Source: JADGQN01 sp035315185
GTDB taxonomy: Bacteria > Desulfobacterota > Syntrophorhabdia > Syntrophorhabdales > WCHB1-27
DNA: 64,000 nucleotides
Assembly (NCBI GenBank): GCA_035315185.1
Contig: DATFYE010000206.1
Location: 1-64,000 of the forward strand
Direction of reading: 5' to 3'
The notes below the pieces were generated by a model. The model was not told where the DNA came from, did no database searches, and was given only the letters and a program-made list of their open reading frames with translations. Numbering within the stretch: the stretch's first letter is position 1; every line of letters begins with the position of its first letter. Of the stretch, positions 50,659 through 58,224 are shown one piece after another. Position numbers and translations under genes: made by a program.

Positions 50659-50700
50659 AACAAGAGAAACAAGAGAAACCAGATGAACGAGAGAAACTCA
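50659..50700. repeat. Purine-rich GAGAAACCAGA tract
   Basis: AACAAGAGAAACAAGAGAAA then CCAGATGAACGAGAGAAACT, degenerate seven-to-nine-base units. It closely resembles the tract at 40401-40417 and the complement of 52177-52219. It lies 12 bases before the BrkB stop. Confidence 0.5.
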
Positions 50701-50711
50701 TTGCGCAGGCC

Positions 50712-52034
50712 TCATATCTCCTTTAGGAGGGCGTTCTTTGGTGAGTTGGCGATCTCTTCACTAATCGCCCTCATATATAACGCTATCTTTTCGTCCTCGG
50801 GAGTGGTCAGGCAAGCAGGATTGTGGCCCTGGCGTTCATAGGCTTCCAGGGCAAACTGGATAGTAAGCCTTTCGGTAGCCTGGCCCGGCTGATAGACTGT
50901 TTCGTTGCCGTTTCGAGCTGTTTCAACCACAAGCTTTGCATTGATCAGTTCCTCGAGAAGCTGACTTACGAAGCGAGCGGGTATCTCAAGTGCCGTTGAA
51001 ATCTCTCCGGCGCTCAGTGGTCTCTCTCCCTGGACAAATCTTTTCACAAGAAGGTGAAGTATCTTTAACGTCAGGATTTTCCTCGACGCGAAACTCAAGT
51101 GAGCGAAATCCGGGTGGAAACCGTAGGTTTCGGAATTTTCGTCAGCAACCGCTACTTCGGCCCCAAAGAGCACAATCATCCAGCTCAGCTGCAGCCACGC
51201 GAGAAACAACGGCATAGCGGCAAAGCTCCCATAAATGGGGCCATATCTCGATACACCAATCTGAAACGTGATGTAGATCCACTCCACTACCTGAAAGATG
51301 GTTCCTGTTGCAACTCCAGCGAGAAGAGCAGATCTAACACTGACCTTGGTATTCGGTATGACGATGTAGTTCAGAACGAGAAGGATCCAGATAGAAAGGT
51401 AGGGAAGAAATTTGAGTAGCAGTATGATGTAGGGGCTCAAATCTCCCAGAAGCTCGACTCTCTGCGCAATGGCATGAACCTTACTGGCCACAACAACATT
51501 GAGGCTACTTGAAACGATGACGAGTATCGGCGCAATCACCAAGATCGCAATATAGTCCGTGAACTTTCGCACGAGAGTTCTCGCCTTCCTCACCCTCCAG
51601 ATCTCGTTGAAAGCACTTTCGATATTACCGAGGATTGAGATAACCGTCCAGAGCAGAAGGACCACGCCAATACCGGCAACCAAGCCACCCTTCGTGCTCT
51701 CCAACAGCCTGCCCGCATACAGTACATATTTCTCCACCACGTCTGGGGGCCAGTTGGCGCGCTCAGCGAGCTGCACTATCTGATTCTGGACAAACGCTTC
51801 CAGCCCAAAACCCTTAGCAACCCCAAAGAACAAAGCAAAAAGAGGCACTATCGAAAGAAGAGAGTAATAGGTGAGAGCCGATGCCCTCAGAAGACAGGTA
51901 TCCCTGAAGAATCCACGCAACGCGAGGATAAGAACCCGCAAATCTTTTACCAGAAAGGCCCTACCCGGAGAGAGATCCTTCAGGCGAACTTCCCAGATAC
52001 CGTGCTCAAGAAACCGGACTATGACTGAGACCAT
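50712..52034 (-). CDS. YihY/BrkB family membrane protein with winged-helix tail
   Basis: Inner-membrane protein of 440 residues. The BrkB (formerly RNase BN-like) domain has six hydrophobic segments, with CLLRASALTYYSLLSIVPLF as its conserved start and PLFLAWLQLSWMIVLFGAEV as its end. The C-terminal 130 residues form a winged-helix-like part (LLVKRFVQGERPLSAGEIST, FVSQLLEELINAKLVV). ATG 52034 follows GGGAGGTG; GTG 52037 is also open. It is associated with envelope stress or transport in the family; the function is unsettled. The gene stands alone. Confidence 0.82.
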   Translation of the reverse strand: MVSVIVRFLEHGIWEVRLKDLSPGRAFLVKDLRVLILALRGFFRDTCLLRASALTYYSLLSIVPLFALFFGVAKGFGLEAFVQNQIVQLAERANWPPDVVEKYVLYAGRLLESTKGGLVAGIGVVLLLWTVISILGNIESAFNEIWRVRKARTLVRKFTDYIAILVIAPILVIVSSSLNVVVASKVHAIAQRVELLGDLSPYIILLLKFLPYLSIWILLVLNYIVIPNTKVSVRSALLAGVATGTIFQVVEWIYITFQIGVSRYGPIYGSFAAMPLFLAWLQLSWMIVLFGAEVAVADENSETYGFHPDFAHLSFASRKILTLKILHLLVKRFVQGERPLSAGEISTALEIPARFVSQLLEELINAKLVVETARNGNETVYQPGQATERLTIQFALEAYERQGHNPACLTTPEDEKIALYMRAISEEIANSPKNALLKEI

Positions 52035-52176
52035 CACCTCCCCCAGGCATGCGGGAGACTTTAGCGGGCATGCCCCCGATTCTTACCCACACAAGAACCG
52101 CGCGAGAGATACGGGCCTCTCCACGCCCAAAGAGCATAACAGACTTTACGCTGAAACCCAACCGTATCCTTAAGAG

Positions 52177-52219
52177 CTGGTTTGTCTGGTTTCTGTGGTT
52201 TTTCTAGCTTTTCTCGTTC
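52177..52219. repeat. Pyrimidine-rich CTGGTTTGT tract
   Basis: CTGGTTTGTCTGGTTTCTGT then GGTTTTTCTAGCTTTTCTCG. It is a degenerate repeat complementary to the 50659 tract and lies downstream of the DnaJ gene stop. Confidence 0.5.
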
Positions 52220-52241
52220 AATTGATGAGCGGGGTACGGCC

Positions 52242-53042
52242 CTAAGACTTGAGGAGGCTTCTGATCTTTTGAAAAAGGGACTTCCTGATCTGCACCTTGA
52301 GGTAGAGATCTCCTGCTGGCTCTCCGGGAGCGCCATCGCTTACGCCACCTCTGAGACGCATAATTTGACCGTCCTGAATGCCTGGCGGGACATTAACAAC
52401 AAACTCCCTGGAATCGGCGGCGCTGCGGTAGGTGACTCGACCTCCTTGCTCTGCGAACTGGGGATCAAGGGGCAGTAAATCATACCGATCCTTCTCTCTC
52501 GGTGCCGTTGCCAGCCCAAGCATCTTCCTTACAGTGTAGCCAGCCAGTTTTATAAGGACTCCTGACAAGGCGGATGGTTGAGCAATCCCCGGGTCATCAC
52601 GCTGCCTACGGTTAGACCCAAAAATGATTACTTTGCCGAAGACTCCGGGTCTGCGAAACTCAAAGGTCCGATACCCCTGGCCGTATGCCTTCGAGAATAT
52701 TTCGTCAAAACCTCTGAAACCGAAGGCCTTCGCCATTTCCTCAAAAACCTGATTGATATCCGAACCGCGAAAAATATCATTGTCGGAATAATCCTGTCTG
52801 AACCGATCGTGTGCAGAAGCGCCATACTCCTGTCTCAGACGATCGTATCGGCTTCGTTTGTCGGCGTTAGAGAGCACTGCGTAAGCCTCGTTGATCTCCT
52901 TCATCCTTTCAACCGCTGATCCGTTTCCAGGGTTTCTGTCCGGATGGTACTCGAACGCGAGTCTCCGATAGGCTTCCTTAATACTCTGAAAAGAAGCGTC
53001 TCGTGTCACTCCCATAATCTGATAATAATCTTTAGCTTCCAT
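52242..53042 (-). CDS. DnaJ-domain co-chaperone (CbpA-like, no zinc finger)
   Basis: Protein of 266 residues. The J domain occupies residues 1-68 with the HPD motif in AFEYHPDRNP, preceded by IKEAYRRL and followed by the helical MKEINEAYAVLSNADKRSRYD. A linker of 80 residues and a C-terminal substrate-like segment (VTYRSAADSREFVVNVPPGI then RLRGGVS) resemble one repeat of the DnaJ C-terminal domain. There is no Cys-rich zinc finger. It stimulates Hsp70 ATPase. ATG 53042 is the start. Confidence 0.82.
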   Translation of the reverse strand: MEAKDYYQIMGVTRDASFQSIKEAYRRLAFEYHPDRNPGNGSAVERMKEINEAYAVLSNADKRSRYDRLRQEYGASAHDRFRQDYSDNDIFRGSDINQVFEEMAKAFGFRGFDEIFSKAYGQGYRTFEFRRPGVFGKVIIFGSNRRQRDDPGIAQPSALSGVLIKLAGYTVRKMLGLATAPREKDRYDLLPLDPQFAEQGGRVTYRSAADSREFVVNVPPGIQDGQIMRLRGGVSDGAPGEPAGDLYLKVQIRKSLFQKIRSLLKS

Positions 53043-53104
53043 CTCCTGGAATCCTGCCTCGACACTATCGATAACCGACCGACATGCGTGTTTCAGGAAA
53101 ACGT

Positions 53105-53383
53105 CTAAGAAACGATTGTATCAGACTGTGAGCGAAAGTCAATGAGCCACTTGGATATTTCCCCTCGTGCCGGATGCTTAAGCCCCGTGGCTGCATACCT
53201 CCATTTGTAATCGACCATAAACAGACCGCGTGACGGCGTGTCGACACCCAGCGTCTTACCAGCCCTGATAATCGTTCCGCCCAACCCCACCAATAGATTT
53301 CCACAGGCAAGCGATTTCTGTCTATCCGGCCCGAGATCACTTGTTGGTAAGGAGAAGTAATGATCGTTGTGAGCCCATGTCAT
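53105..53383 (-). CDS. Doubtful ORF, hypothetical
   Basis: Open frame of 92 codons overlapping the 3' end of the ArnT-like gene by 47 bases. No family is recognised. The middle (IIRAGKTLGVDTPSRGLFMV) reads protein-like, but no ribosome-binding site is seen. It could be spurious or a decayed gene. Confidence 0.2.
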   Translation of the reverse strand: MTWAHNDHYFSLPTSDLGPDRQKSLACGNLLVGLGGTIIRAGKTLGVDTPSRGLFMVDYKWRYAATGLKHPARGEISKWLIDFRSQSDTIVS

Positions 53384-54998
53384 GGCGGATCACGACCGAC
53401 AACTTGCCCGTGGAAAGCAGTTGCCTCTCAATCATACCGCCCCCGTCCCGTTCTACGAAGAAGACTTGATCCCCTTTGCTAAGAATCTCTCTGACGCGCT
53501 CCAGGCTTCCTACTTCCTCGATGTAGCGGCCTGTATAGAAGGGTATAGCGCCCCTGAGGCTTTCATCTGCTATGTAAGCGTAGAGTGGTCTGTCATTCCC
53601 CACCATAGCCCTGACCTGCTCACAGAACGGGGCAACGCTTCTGTATTTATTGACCATCGGCACCAGCGTGGTCAGCACCAGGACCAGCAAGGCAAATAGC
53701 GTCAGCCCATTGGTCAACCAAAAACGTCTCATGTTGCCGCGCAAAAGGAACCAGAGAGCAACAAGAGAAGGTCCCACAGCAATCACGGACAATACTATGA
53801 TGGTGGCGGGTATGCCGTGCTGAGCCTCAGGCAGATCCCCCTCCGCAAAATGGCTGTAGAGAGGGCCGGCTGCAGCGCCGACAGCAAGCGGAAAGGCCCC
53901 AAGAATCCACACAAAGAACTTCTCAATTTTCTTGACGGTCGTAGATTTTGAGATAGAGCAAATGTAGAATGCGGTCAGCATCGATAAAGAGGCAAAGAGA
54001 GGCAACGTGTAAAGCAGCCTTTTGCCGGACGCCATACTCAGGAAAATAAAGCCGCTGAAGAACCAGCACTTCGCGAAAAGGAGCCCTCTACGCGATGTTT
54101 CCGGAAGTTCCTTGACCTTTAAGAATGATCGGTACAGGACCGGCAGGATCAAAACAATCCAGGGAAGAAAACCAGGAGGAAAGTCTGAAAGATAGAAGTA
54201 AAACGGCTGCGCGTGGCCGAGCATACCCGGCCTTATGAACCTGTTCAGATGATTTTCCACCAGAACGACTCTCAAGTGCTCTGCCCCACCCTGATACCAC
54301 AACGCTAAAAACCAGGGCAGTACCAATACAATGAAGATGAGCATACCCAACCAGACATGCATCCTCAATAATTCTTTCAGGTTCCTTTCGAAGACAAGAA
54401 AGGTTACGATCCCCAATCCGGGAATGACCACCCCGATAAATCCCTTCGAGTAAAAGGCGAGTGTACAAGAGAGATAGAGAAGACTGTAGCAGAGAAGCTT
54501 TTTTCTTTTTTCTCCAGACAAGTATCCAGCCATAAACAAGGTCATAGCGCAAACCACGAAGCAGGTCAGGGCGCTGTCGACGAGCACCCAGTGGCCAATC
54601 TGGAAATATTCGAAACTCGTCGCAAGAATAAAAGCTGAAAGAAATCCTGCTTTCGGACCGAAGAGCATGGTTCCGAGAAAAAAGAGCGCGAGAGCGCCGC
54701 CCATCGAAAAGAGCGCGGATGGAACTCTGGCAACCCGATCGGACACCCCGAAAATCTTGAATGTCACTGCCAGCGCTCCATAATACAAGGGTGGTTGTTC
54801 GAGAAAAGGTTTCTGATTCAGGGTCGGGACAGCCCAGTTCCCACTGAGCGCCATTTCCCGTCCGATCTCGGCTACCCGCGGCTCATCAGTCCCCCAGAAT
54901 CCATGGTTGGATATCCCGAGCCAGCAGAGTGGTATGAGGACTAATATAAGTAAAGCAAAATAACGAAGTTTCAGATTGTTGTGACACGTTGGATTCAT
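53337..54998 (-). CDS. ArnT-like membrane glycosyltransferase (GT39/GT83 type)
   Basis: Integral membrane sugar transferase of 553 residues, about ten or more hydrophobic segments. GISNHGFWGTDEPRVAEIG and QKPFLEQPPLYYGALAVTFK form the characteristic first periplasmic loop with the catalytic Asp-Glu (DE in TDEPR). A soluble C-terminal domain of about 150 residues follows. Lipid-linked donor (polyprenyl-phosphate sugar) and lipid A, glycan or protein acceptors are typical. The start is set at ATG 54998 (MNPTCHNNLKLRYFALL); the frame opens to 55124 but those residues come from the neighbouring repeat element. No ribosome-binding site is obvious. Confidence 0.8.
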   Translation of the reverse strand: MNPTCHNNLKLRYFALLILVLIPLCWLGISNHGFWGTDEPRVAEIGREMALSGNWAVPTLNQKPFLEQPPLYYGALAVTFKIFGVSDRVARVPSALFSMGGALALFFLGTMLFGPKAGFLSAFILATSFEYFQIGHWVLVDSALTCFVVCAMTLFMAGYLSGEKRKKLLCYSLLYLSCTLAFYSKGFIGVVIPGLGIVTFLVFERNLKELLRMHVWLGMLIFIVLVLPWFLALWYQGGAEHLRVVLVENHLNRFIRPGMLGHAQPFYFYLSDFPPGFLPWIVLILPVLYRSFLKVKELPETSRRGLLFAKCWFFSGFIFLSMASGKRLLYTLPLFASLSMLTAFYICSISKSTTVKKIEKFFVWILGAFPLAVGAAAGPLYSHFAEGDLPEAQHGIPATIIVLSVIAVGPSLVALWFLLRGNMRRFWLTNGLTLFALLVLVLTTLVPMVNKYRSVAPFCEQVRAMVGNDRPLYAYIADESLRGAIPFYTGRYIEEVGSLERVREILSKGDQVFFVERDGGGMIERQLLSTGKLSVVIRHDMGSQRSLLLLTNK

Positions 54999-55030
54999 GA
55001 TGCAGACCGAGGTGGTACTTTCGAAGCGAA

Positions 55031-55155
55031 ATGCCGATTTGCATTCAAGGTGGAGACCGAGGCGGCAGCGAGGAGCCGAGGGAGGCGTACGAGAAGTACG
55101 CCGACAAGCGCGATGCAGCGACAACGAAGGTATACACTTGAAGGTAAATCGGCAT
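55031..55155 (-). repeat. Long palindromic repeat element, copy 6
   Basis: Arms ATGCCGATTTGCATTCAAG (55031) and the complement of ATGCCGATTTACCTTCAAG (to 55155), 17 of 19 matching; centre CGTACGAGAAGTACG; internal end CGAAGGTATACACTTGAAGG. No nested hairpin. It lies between the ArnT-like start and the MsrP-like stop, overlapping the latter by one base. Confidence 0.82.
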
Positions 55156-55760
55156 TACTCATCGAGGAATCTGATGACCTCGCCCGCTGGTATGGGCCTT
55201 ACCCTTCCGCCCTCATTCATGTCCCGCACCTTTCCCGCCTCGATGTAAGCCTCGTCCGGATAGCCACGCTGTTCCCAGAACCCGGAGATGTAATGATCCA
55301 TCAGTTCAAGTTTGAGGACGCTCTTGGCCGACTTGTAACCCCACAGGTACGGGCAGAATCCCCGCACAGGGCCACCGTAATCCTCTTCCAGGTATTCCCC
55401 GTCGAACTCATAAGCAAGAAGCATCCGTTCCTTGCGCGCAATGTCGATGGGTATCGAAGTATCATAAATCTTCTTCACAGACCAGAAACGCACATAGGTC
55501 ACAGCCGCATCAGCATCTACCGCGTCGAGCACGTGAGAAACCTTCACGCCGCCCCACATGCCCCGGACTGAAAATCTCGTGACGCTGGTCAGGCGGGCAT
55601 CGGCAATTGTCTTCGGCATCGCGATTAGATCGTGCCAGCTCAAGGTTTTCGGTTTCTTACAGAGCCCTCTTACTTCAATTTTCCAGCCCTCCCGATCCAG
55701 CTTGCCGGGATGACCTTCTGCCCAGAAGACCGGCGTGCGCAACTCCTTGAGCCTGCTCAT
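55155..55760 (-). CDS. Sulfite-oxidase-fold molybdopterin protein (MsrP/YedY-like) lacking Mo-cysteine
   Basis: Protein of 201 residues of the oxidoreductase molybdopterin-binding domain family. WKIEVRGLCKKPKTLSWHDL and the RFSVRGMWGGVKVSHVLDAV region match the fold, with YGGPVRGFCPYLWGYKSAK towards the end. The cysteine that binds molybdenum, normally in an (H/x)CVxxWS motif, is Ser59 here (TSVTRFS, codon AGC at 55584-55586). There is no signal peptide. It could be inactive as an oxidoreductase, bind a different cofactor state, or act as a regulator. ATG 55760 is the start. No heme-binding MsrQ is adjacent. Confidence 0.8.
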   Translation of the reverse strand: MSRLKELRTPVFWAEGHPGKLDREGWKIEVRGLCKKPKTLSWHDLIAMPKTIADARLTSVTRFSVRGMWGGVKVSHVLDAVDADAAVTYVRFWSVKKIYDTSIPIDIARKERMLLAYEFDGEYLEEDYGGPVRGFCPYLWGYKSAKSVLKLELMDHYISGFWEQRGYPDEAYIEAGKVRDMNEGGRVRPIPAGEVIRFLDE

Positions 55761-55856
55761 TCGTCAATACCTCCCGCGACGAAGCGGGAATACAGAATCC
55801 TTTTTTCTGCCTTTCCGCATATGCGCTTCATCGGTTCATCGCTTCATCGCTTCATC

Positions 55857-56600
55857 TCAGTTCCTCATATACTTGAGCCCCATCGAGATGAGAACCCCGG
55901 CGAAAATGAGTTTCAGGTATAGATCAGGAAGCAGGTTGGCTGCTGTTCCTCCGAGATAGCCACCGACCACCGCCCCAACAAAAAGGCCAGGCACGAGATC
56001 GACTTGGACATTGCCAAGCCTGTAATGGGTCAAGGCCCCGCTGACGCTTACAGGGACCATCGCGAGTAGTGACGTTCCTTGCGCCAGATGCTGGGACATG
56101 CCCGCCAATATTACCATGGGAGGGATCATCACAACCCCACCGCCAACACCCATCATTCCCGACAGAAAGCCCGTCGCTGCGCCCGTCGAAAGAAAGATCA
56201 CTACATTCACCCAGAAACCCGGTGGGTGGCCCGGACTCGGCAGCAGAACCTTTACGATGACCAAGACTGAAACAACGGCCAGAAAAAACCCAAAGGCTTT
56301 CTTCAACTTATTTTCCGGCAGAGAATGGGCATAGAGTGCTCCAAACCGCGCGAAGAGACTGGCGCTCGCAGCGAGTATCGCGGCAATCTTCCAGTCGACT
56401 GCGCCATGGAGGAAGTAGGTCCCGGCGCCGACAATAGCGGTAAAAATAATGCCCGCGAGGCTGGTGCCGTGAGCCTTATGCTGAGACAACTTGCCGAGCC
56501 ACGTCATAAGCGGTATCATGACGGCACCTCCACCGAAGCCGAAGAGCCCCCCAAAGCAACCGCCAAGCAGACCTATGACAAAGCCGACAATCTCTTTCAG
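55857..56600 (-). CDS. TauE/SafE family sulfite exporter-like protein, probable CTG start
   Basis: Inner-membrane protein of 247 residues with about eight hydrophobic segments. The duplicated core motifs are present: GLFGFGGGAVMIPLMTWLGK then the second GMMGVGGGVVMIPPMVILAG. The first ATG (56519) would cut off the first motif, so the real start is upstream, but between 56519 and the in-frame stop at 56616 there is no ATG, GTG or TTG. CTG 56600 (LKEIVGFVIGLLGGCFGG) has AAAAGG six bases upstream and starts 15 bases after the malic enzyme stop, giving the family's usual length. ATT is a weaker alternative. Confidence 0.78.
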   Translation of the reverse strand: MKEIVGFVIGLLGGCFGGLFGFGGGAVMIPLMTWLGKLSQHKAHGTSLAGIIFTAIVGAGTYFLHGAVDWKIAAILAASASLFARFGALYAHSLPENKLKKAFGFFLAVVSVLVIVKVLLPSPGHPPGFWVNVVIFLSTGAATGFLSGMMGVGGGVVMIPPMVILAGMSQHLAQGTSLLAMVPVSVSGALTHYRLGNVQVDLVPGLFVGAVVGGYLGGTAANLLPDLYLKLIFAGVLISMGLKYMRN

Positions 56601-56615
56601 ATGCTGCCTTTTATT

Positions 56616-57962
56616 CTATTCTTTGTAAGGCGGTATGATGCCCTTTTCCATAAGGAGGCCCACCTCGTCCCTGGCGCGTTTTATCTTGGCTTCAGCGATG
56701 GTGAAAAGTTCCTTTTCGCTCAGCTTCAACCGGGCCACGCCTTGCTCCATAGCCTTCTTTGCCACGGCGACCGCCTCTCTTGGGAAGACCTCCCACTGAT
56801 CCATGGTCGGCATTATATAGTCGTCGCGCAGCCCCTTGTCCTCTGCGCACTTCGCCAACTCGTACGCCGCCGCGATGCACATCTCATCGGTGATGGTCGT
56901 GGCCATGACATCCAGCGTTCCCCGGAAAATTGCGGGGAATCCGATGGAGTTGTTCACCTGGTTGGGGAAGTCACTCCTTCCGGTCGCAACCACCCGGGCG
57001 CCTGCCTCTTTGGCATCCCACGGCCACATCTCCGGGATCGGATTGGCGCAGACCATCACCACCGCGTCGTCGGCCATCCCTGAAACCCACGATTTTTGAA
57101 TAGTGTCGGGCCCCTGTTTCGACAATGCGATCACAACATCCTGCCCCTTCATAGCTTCTTCGATGCCGCCGTCCCTGTTCTCTGCATTCGTGATCTGCGC
57201 AAATTCGCGCTTCTCCTTATGCGCAGGGGTAATGTCATCCCTCTTCCGGTTCAGTATTCCCTTGCTGTCCACCACGATGAGCTTCTTCGGGTCTACCCCA
57301 GCCTTGATCATGACTTTGGTGATGCAGACATTCGCTGCTCCTATACCGATCATGGTGATCTTCGCTTCGTTTATCTTTTTGTTGACGACCTTCAATGCGT
57401 TGACGAGGGCGGCCAGGGTGACTGCCGCGGTCCCCTGCTGATCGTCGTGCCAGACGGGTATGGTTGCCTCGGCCCTCAGCTTGTCGAGTATATAGAAACA
57501 CTTGGGGTTTTCGATATCTTCGAGGTTGATGCCGCCGAAGGAGGGCTGCAAGAGCTTGACCGTGCGGATAAATTCATCCGGGTCCTTAGTGTCAAGACAG
57601 ATCGGGAAGGCGTCGACTCCACCAAGGTATTTGAAGAGCAGGCACTTGCCTTCCATGACCGGCATCGCCGCCAAAGGGCCTATGTTGCCCAAGCCGAGAA
57701 CCCTGGTGCCATCGGTGACAACTCCGATCATGTTTGCCCTGTTAGTAAATTCAAACGCTTTCTCGGGATTCTTCTGGATCTGCTTGCAGGCTTCGGCAAC
57801 GCCCGGCGTGTACCAGATGGCAAAGTCGTCGACGTCTCTGATGACACACTTAGGGACGATCTCTATCTTTCCCTTATAGAACGGGTGCATCTTCAGAGAA
57901 TCCTGCGCCGGTTTTTTTGCCTTCTCCAGCAATTCTTCTTTTGTTACCTTTCGATCGCTCAT
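56616..57962 (-). CDS. Malic enzyme (NAD(P)-dependent)
   Basis: Malate oxidative decarboxylase of 448 residues, short bacterial type without a phosphotransacetylase domain. FAIWYTPGVAEACK, DGTRVLGLGNIGPLAAMPVM, FGGINLEDIENP, PVWHDDQQGTAAV and the NAD fold MIGIGAANVCITKVM are hallmark segments; Tyr and Lys of catalysis lie in WYTPG and KCLLFK. ATG 57962 has AGGAGG upstream. It is followed by the TauE gene in the same direction with 15 bases between, so co-transcription is likely. It supplies pyruvate and reducing power. Confidence 0.92.
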   Translation of the reverse strand: MSDRKVTKEELLEKAKKPAQDSLKMHPFYKGKIEIVPKCVIRDVDDFAIWYTPGVAEACKQIQKNPEKAFEFTNRANMIGVVTDGTRVLGLGNIGPLAAMPVMEGKCLLFKYLGGVDAFPICLDTKDPDEFIRTVKLLQPSFGGINLEDIENPKCFYILDKLRAEATIPVWHDDQQGTAAVTLAALVNALKVVNKKINEAKITMIGIGAANVCITKVMIKAGVDPKKLIVVDSKGILNRKRDDITPAHKEKREFAQITNAENRDGGIEEAMKGQDVVIALSKQGPDTIQKSWVSGMADDAVVMVCANPIPEMWPWDAKEAGARVVATGRSDFPNQVNNSIGFPAIFRGTLDVMATTITDEMCIAAAYELAKCAEDKGLRDDYIMPTMDQWEVFPREAVAVAKKAMEQGVARLKLSEKELFTIAEAKIKRARDEVGLLMEKGIIPPYKE

Positions 57963-58130
57963 AACACCTCCTTGCCCAAAGTTTATTCAAACAACTTCTT
58001 TACCGACTTGTTTTTCTCGTTCCCCGCAGGATTATAGCACGGAATTTTTTTCTCAACCAGCTTTTGTGCCGGTAAAAAGTGTTGTTTCCTGGTCCCATTG
58101 TAAAGGTTCCATCAGCCGAACGGGCCTGCC

Positions 58131-58160
58131 TTGACAACCTTAATCAAGGTACGTTATTGT
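58131..58160 (+). promoter_or_regulatory. Sigma-70-like promoter of the Cdc48-GntR-por region
   Basis: TTGACA (58131-58136) and TATTGT (58155-58160), 18-base spacer, about 65 bases before the Cdc48 start. The spacer contains ACCTT-AATC-AAGGT (58137-58150), an inverted repeat that could bind a regulator. Confidence 0.5.
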
Positions 58161-58176
58161 ATCAACATATGATCTA

Positions 58177-58192
58177 ATGGTCTGATGACCAT
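58177..58192. promoter_or_regulatory. Candidate GntR-type operator just downstream of the promoter
   Basis: ATGGTC (58177-58182) and GACCAT (58187-58192) form a perfect inverted repeat with a TGAT spacer. The TGGTC..GACCA core resembles binding sites of FCD-type GntR proteins such as PdhR and FadR. Its position just after the likely start of transcription fits a roadblock repressor, possibly the FadR-like protein encoded at 60356. Confidence 0.5.
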
Positions 58193-58224
58193 ACGACCAG
58201 TAACATTCGATAACATCAAACTTT

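Noticed and set aside
50487..50672. Recurring ETEAAAR-containing short ORFs at several places (27193-27480, 50487-50672, 54981-55571)
   Set aside because: They are translations of the long repeat element in chance frames. The peptide similarity follows from the DNA repeat; there is no ribosome-binding site or codon bias supporting a protein.
53105..53383. Confident gene call for the ORF after ArnT
   Set aside because: Overlaps the upstream gene by 47 bases, has no ribosome-binding site and no recognised family; kept only as a low-confidence feature.
53337..55124. N-terminal extension of the ArnT-like ORF up to 55124
   Set aside because: The 42 extra residues are encoded by repeat copy 6 and its flank and do not fit the family; ATG 54998 gives the expected start.
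57096..58037. 313-codon plus-strand ORF over the malic enzyme gene
   Set aside because: Antisense shadow of malic enzyme, which has all hallmark motifs on the minus strand.
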